Shown here: positions 6,437 through 8,275 of the stretch, piece by piece
Layout of the letters: every line of letters starts with the position of its first letter
Position numbering within the stretch: position 1 is the first letter of the stretch
NCBI GenBank assembly: GCA_900549325.1
Contig: UROI01000031.1
Coordinates: forward strand, 1-8,275
Reading direction: 5' to 3'
Length of the DNA: 8,275 nucleotides
Origin: an uncultured Mycoplasmatota bacterium
Lineage (GTDB): Bacteria; Bacillota_I; Bacilli_A; RF39; UBA660
Notes under the pieces: model-generated
Told to the model about the DNA's origin: nothing
The model's database searches: none
The model's input: only the letters and a program-made list of their open reading frames with translations
Position numbers and translations under genes: made by a program

Positions 6437-6601
6437 TTTTTCACCTTCCTTTATTATAGTATTTTTCTTATACGAAAAAAGCACAGGAGGTCACTATTCC
6501 ATATAAGAATAGTGACTCCGTGCTTTATTTTTTTACATCACGTGTAGGCTTTTACACCCGAGATAGCTTATAATAAATTTGTTATTTATATCTCCTCACT
6601 T
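6437..6601 (-). promoter_or_regulatory. Candidate attenuator or riboswitch leader of the acetyltransferase gene
   Basis: The ~165-nt leader has a GAGATA/TATCTC helix (6594-6589 with 6565-6560) enclosing an ATAAAT/ATTTAT hairpin. Next comes a GTGTA/TACAC hairpin (6557-6553 with 6546-6542), and then a strong terminator 40 nt before the start codon. Promoter, structured RNA, terminator, ribosome site and gene in that order is the layout of transcription attenuators. I see no leader ORF with a ribosome site and no match to riboswitch classes I know. A free-standing small RNA ending at the terminator is the alternative. Confidence 0.6.
6475..6526 (-). terminator. Strong terminator inside the acetyltransferase leader (bidirectional)
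   Basis: A 17-bp stem with two single-base bulges pairs GCACGGAG-TCACTATTC with GAATAGTGA-CCTCC-TGTGC (6523-6481), followed by six U on the minus strand. The plus strand also has a T-rich run after the stem (6524-6534), so it could stop transcription in both directions. It sits between a promoter and its gene, which points to conditional termination. Confidence 0.88.
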
Positions 6602-6607
6602 GCATTA

Positions 6608-6636
6608 AATATATAATTTATTTTTATAATTGTCAA
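6608..6636 (-). promoter_or_regulatory. Promoter of the acetyltransferase leader
   Basis: TTGACA (6636-6631) and TATATT (6613-6608) are 17 nt apart, with a start near 6601. It is the only good promoter before the acetyltransferase gene. A TATAAT at about 6455 sits just before the ribosome site without a -35 box and would remove the ribosome site from the transcript. Confidence 0.75.
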
Positions 6637-6700
6637 GTATTTTTATTATAATTTATTTATATTTTCCAAAATCAATCAAAATTCTTTTACCCAAATTGTT

Positions 6701-6734
6701 CAAAATAAAGACTTATACTTAAGGCTTTATTTTG
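6701..6734 (-). terminator. Inverted repeat 1 after the HEPN-like gene, possible terminator
   Basis: CAAAATAAAG/CTTTATTTTG forms a 10-bp stem that continues, after one mismatch, into CTTA/TAAG with an AGTA loop. The 3' arm is U-rich (CTTTATTTTG) but no U-run follows the stem, so termination is only moderately likely. Confidence 0.5.
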
Positions 6735-6760
6735 CCTCTTAAGACCCAAGGCTTAAGAGG
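6735..6760. repeat. Inverted repeat 2, perfect 9-bp arms
   Basis: CCTCTTAAG (6735-6743) and CTTAAGAGG (6752-6760) are exact inverted copies with an 8-nt loop. CTTAAGGC at 6718-6725 overlaps inverted repeat 1 and could pair instead with GCC-TTAAG here, so alternative folds compete. Confidence 0.7.
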
Positions 6761-6768
6761 ATAAGCTA

Positions 6769-6796
6769 AAAGAAGTACTAATATTAATACTTCTTT
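6769..6796 (-). terminator. Inverted repeat 3, near-palindromic terminator candidate
   Basis: AAAGAAGTAT and its partner GTACTTCTTT form an almost continuous palindrome. On the minus strand the single irregular pair is a U-G wobble, while on the plus strand it is a C-A mismatch, which favours a role in minus-strand RNA. The 3' arm ends in TTTT. It lies 61 nt after the HEPN-like stop and is the best candidate terminator for that gene. Confidence 0.6.
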
Positions 6797-6856
6797 CATA
6801 CTGTTGATAAAGTAAATTTTGTTAATAGTATGAGAAAATACCATAACAATATTTCC

Positions 6857-8191
6857 TTAAATCTTTAATGAAAGTTTTTTATTCTTTTTATTATCTACAA
6901 AATTACTTATTATATTATGATTATTTACTAATAGATTAATAAAATCTAATACTTTTATCTGAGCTTTAAATGTTAGTTCTCCCTCATAAATATCTTCAAA
7001 AATAATTTTACATTCTTCTAGAGAAGACTCTGCTATTACCTTATAATTACCATGAGATATAGCATTTCTTATTCCCTCTATTATGCATTCATTTCTTAAA
7101 TAATCACTATTATTTTTGCAATAATCTATAAATACTTTTAATTCATTTTGCTTACTTGCTACTTTAGTAAGAAGTATACTTTGCTTATTTTTTAATAAAT
7201 CAATATTAGCAGTTATCTTTTCACTAGCAGCGATATTTCCTTTTTCTTCTACTATTGCTTTACTTTTGATAAGTTCCGCAAGTTTCTTGTTATTTTCTTC
7301 TAACTCTTTCTTACTTTTGTTAACTTGACTTACCAACTCTAAATATCTACTATCGTCTATATTTAGTTCTAATATATCGAACTCTTTTAAATCTAGCTTA
7401 CCATAATCTAAGCCATTATTTTCTATTAAAGTAAATTTATTGCTGTTATTGTATACATCATCTCTAGCATAAGAAAATAATGAATTAAACATAGCTATAC
7501 TTGAAGATACAAGTGAGTCATAACTAATATACGTCATATTATATTCTTTAGTTATCTTATCTTTTAATACTTCTTTATCTATTGTGTTATATTTTTTTAT
7601 TGTCTTTAGCATAATTAAGTTATTTAAATTTGAAATTATTGGTCTTAATGTTTCATAGTCTTTTTCAATATTTCTATGAAGTTCTAATCCAATTAAATGT
7701 ATTTGACTATTATAATCAATATTCTCCTGAGCCATATTTAATATTCCATCTGCTACCTTGTCTATAACATCATAACTAATTTTATTACGTTTGATACTCA
7801 TTTTATAACTACTACCAAGTTCTTTTTCAAAATTTAATAAACAATTATTATCATTAGATATAGAATATTCTTTTATGACTATTTCTAATCTATTTATTAA
7901 CCAGTTTGGTATCTTACTACCATCAGTACTTTCTAAAACAATATTTAAATATCTTATTTTTTTCATAAAAAGTAATAATTCTTTTTTATTATCTATTTTC
8001 TTTTCTCTTTCTGTGTCTACTTTATTTAAGATAACTAATTTTCTTTCATATACATTACCATTTTCTTTTTTGGGACTATTGTCAAGATATGATTTTAATC
8101 CCATTACAATAAATGTAGACAATTTATCAATATTTATTATTACATTACCATCAGTCATATTAAGTATTATTCTATTATGATCTAAATCCAA
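6857..8191 (-). CDS. HEPN-like protein with coiled coil, probably 5'-truncated
   Basis: I do not recognise a named family. This 444-aa frame has no signal peptide or membrane segment. Residues about 285-352 are a charged, heptad-like coiled coil. Near the C-terminus, R375-N-A-I-S-H380-G fits the R-x4-6-H motif of HEPN domains, many of which are RNases in toxins and phage-defence proteins. It is followed by a CKIIFEDIYEGELTFKAQI segment resembling the tail of abortive-infection-like HEPN proteins. The only start is a TTG at 8191, with a GGAG 8 nt upstream. In frame just before it, after a TAG at 8225-8227, the codons read R-N-K-I-A-H-G, a second HEPN-like motif running smoothly into the protein. 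The true protein was therefore probably longer, and this may be a decayed gene. No partner gene is visible beside it. Confidence 0.55.
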   Translation of the reverse strand: MDLDHNRIILNMTDGNVIINIDKLSTFIVMGLKSYLDNSPKKENGNVYERKLVILNKVDTEREKKIDNKKELLLFMKKIRYLNIVLESTDGSKIPNWLINRLEIVIKEYSISNDNNCLLNFEKELGSSYKMSIKRNKISYDVIDKVADGILNMAQENIDYNSQIHLIGLELHRNIEKDYETLRPIISNLNNLIMLKTIKKYNTIDKEVLKDKITKEYNMTYISYDSLVSSSIAMFNSLFSYARDDVYNNSNKFTLIENNGLDYGKLDLKEFDILELNIDDSRYLELVSQVNKSKKELEENNKKLAELIKSKAIVEEKGNIAASEKITANIDLLKNKQSILLTKVASKQNELKVFIDYCKNNSDYLRNECIIEGIRNAISHGNYKVIAESSLEECKIIFEDIYEGELTFKAQIKVLDFINLLVNNHNIISNFVDNKKNKKLSLKI

Positions 8192-8224
8192 AGTAAAAGC
8201 TCCATGAGCTATCTTATTTCGGTT
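8192..8224 (-). pseudogene. In-frame upstream remnant of the HEPN-like gene
   Basis: Eleven codons between the TAG at 8225-8227 and the TTG start encode N-R-N-K-I-A-H-G-A-F-T, continuous with LDLDHNRIIL of the gene. This RNxxxHG looks like coding sequence left over after loss of the 5' part. The remaining 48 bp to the window edge are interrupted by stops in this frame and show no recognisable continuation. Confidence 0.45.
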
Positions 8225-8233
8225 CTATAATAT

Positions 8234-8261
8234 TTAGTGGGTGTCAAAAAATATCCACTAA
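8234..8261 (+). repeat. Hairpin-forming inverted repeat at the window edge
   Basis: TTAGTGGGTGT (8234-8244) pairs with ATATCCACTAA (8251-8261), including two G-U pairs on plus-strand RNA, with a CAAAAA loop and a TTTTATTT run after it. It could be a plus-strand terminator or the end of an insertion element lying beyond the window. It sits next to the point where the HEPN-like reading frame breaks. Confidence 0.5.
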
Positions 8262-8275
8262 TTTTATTTAATAAA

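Noticed and set aside
6437..6484. N-terminal extension of the acetyltransferase to an ATG at 6484
   Set aside because: That ATG lies inside the terminator stem and U-tract, while the ATG at 6436 follows an AAGGAAGGTGA site and matches the family opening.
6701..6833. CRISPR array
   Set aside because: The repeats are inverted and unequal, with no direct repeats of constant length or regular spacers, and no cas gene is in the window.

Overview
The window is AT-rich and every convincing gene lies on the minus strand, so transcription runs from high to low coordinates. A T-box leader on a seryl-tRNA synthetase operon, a MucBP protein with an LPxTG-like motif, strong AGGTGA/GGAGG ribosome sites and TTGACA/TATAAT promoters point to a low-G+C Gram-positive (Bacillota), probably a gut-associated Bacilli or Clostridia lineage. 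The reading frames stay open under the standard code, with TGA not used for Trp, so this is not a code-4 mollicute.

In transcription order, 8275-6857 carries a HEPN-like protein of unknown function. It opens at a TTG just after an in-frame stop, and a second RNxxxHG motif lies upstream of that start, so the gene looks 5'-truncated. A cluster of inverted repeats follows (6701-6833). At 6636-5849 a strong promoter drives a ~165-nt leader with a large intrinsic terminator placed before a RimJ/RimL-type acetyltransferase gene. This layout is that of a transcription attenuator or riboswitch, but I do not recognise the aptamer.

At 5640-2294 a consensus promoter drives three closely spaced genes: a secreted beta-helix protein with two MucBP repeats, a small kinase-fold protein with altered catalytic motifs, and a Nudix hydrolase. 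At 2291-86 a second promoter and a well-formed T-box with a UCU (Ser) specifier control a DUF1653 gene, serS and a two-TM zinc-ribbon protein, packed 2-3 nt apart. A possible next gene starts at position 20 and leaves the window.

No complete unknown system is proven here. The best leads are the attenuated acetyltransferase leader and the broken HEPN-like gene. Lesser ones are the surface protein whose sorting signal lacks a membrane segment, and a perfect consensus promoter on the plus strand pointing antisense into the serS operon.
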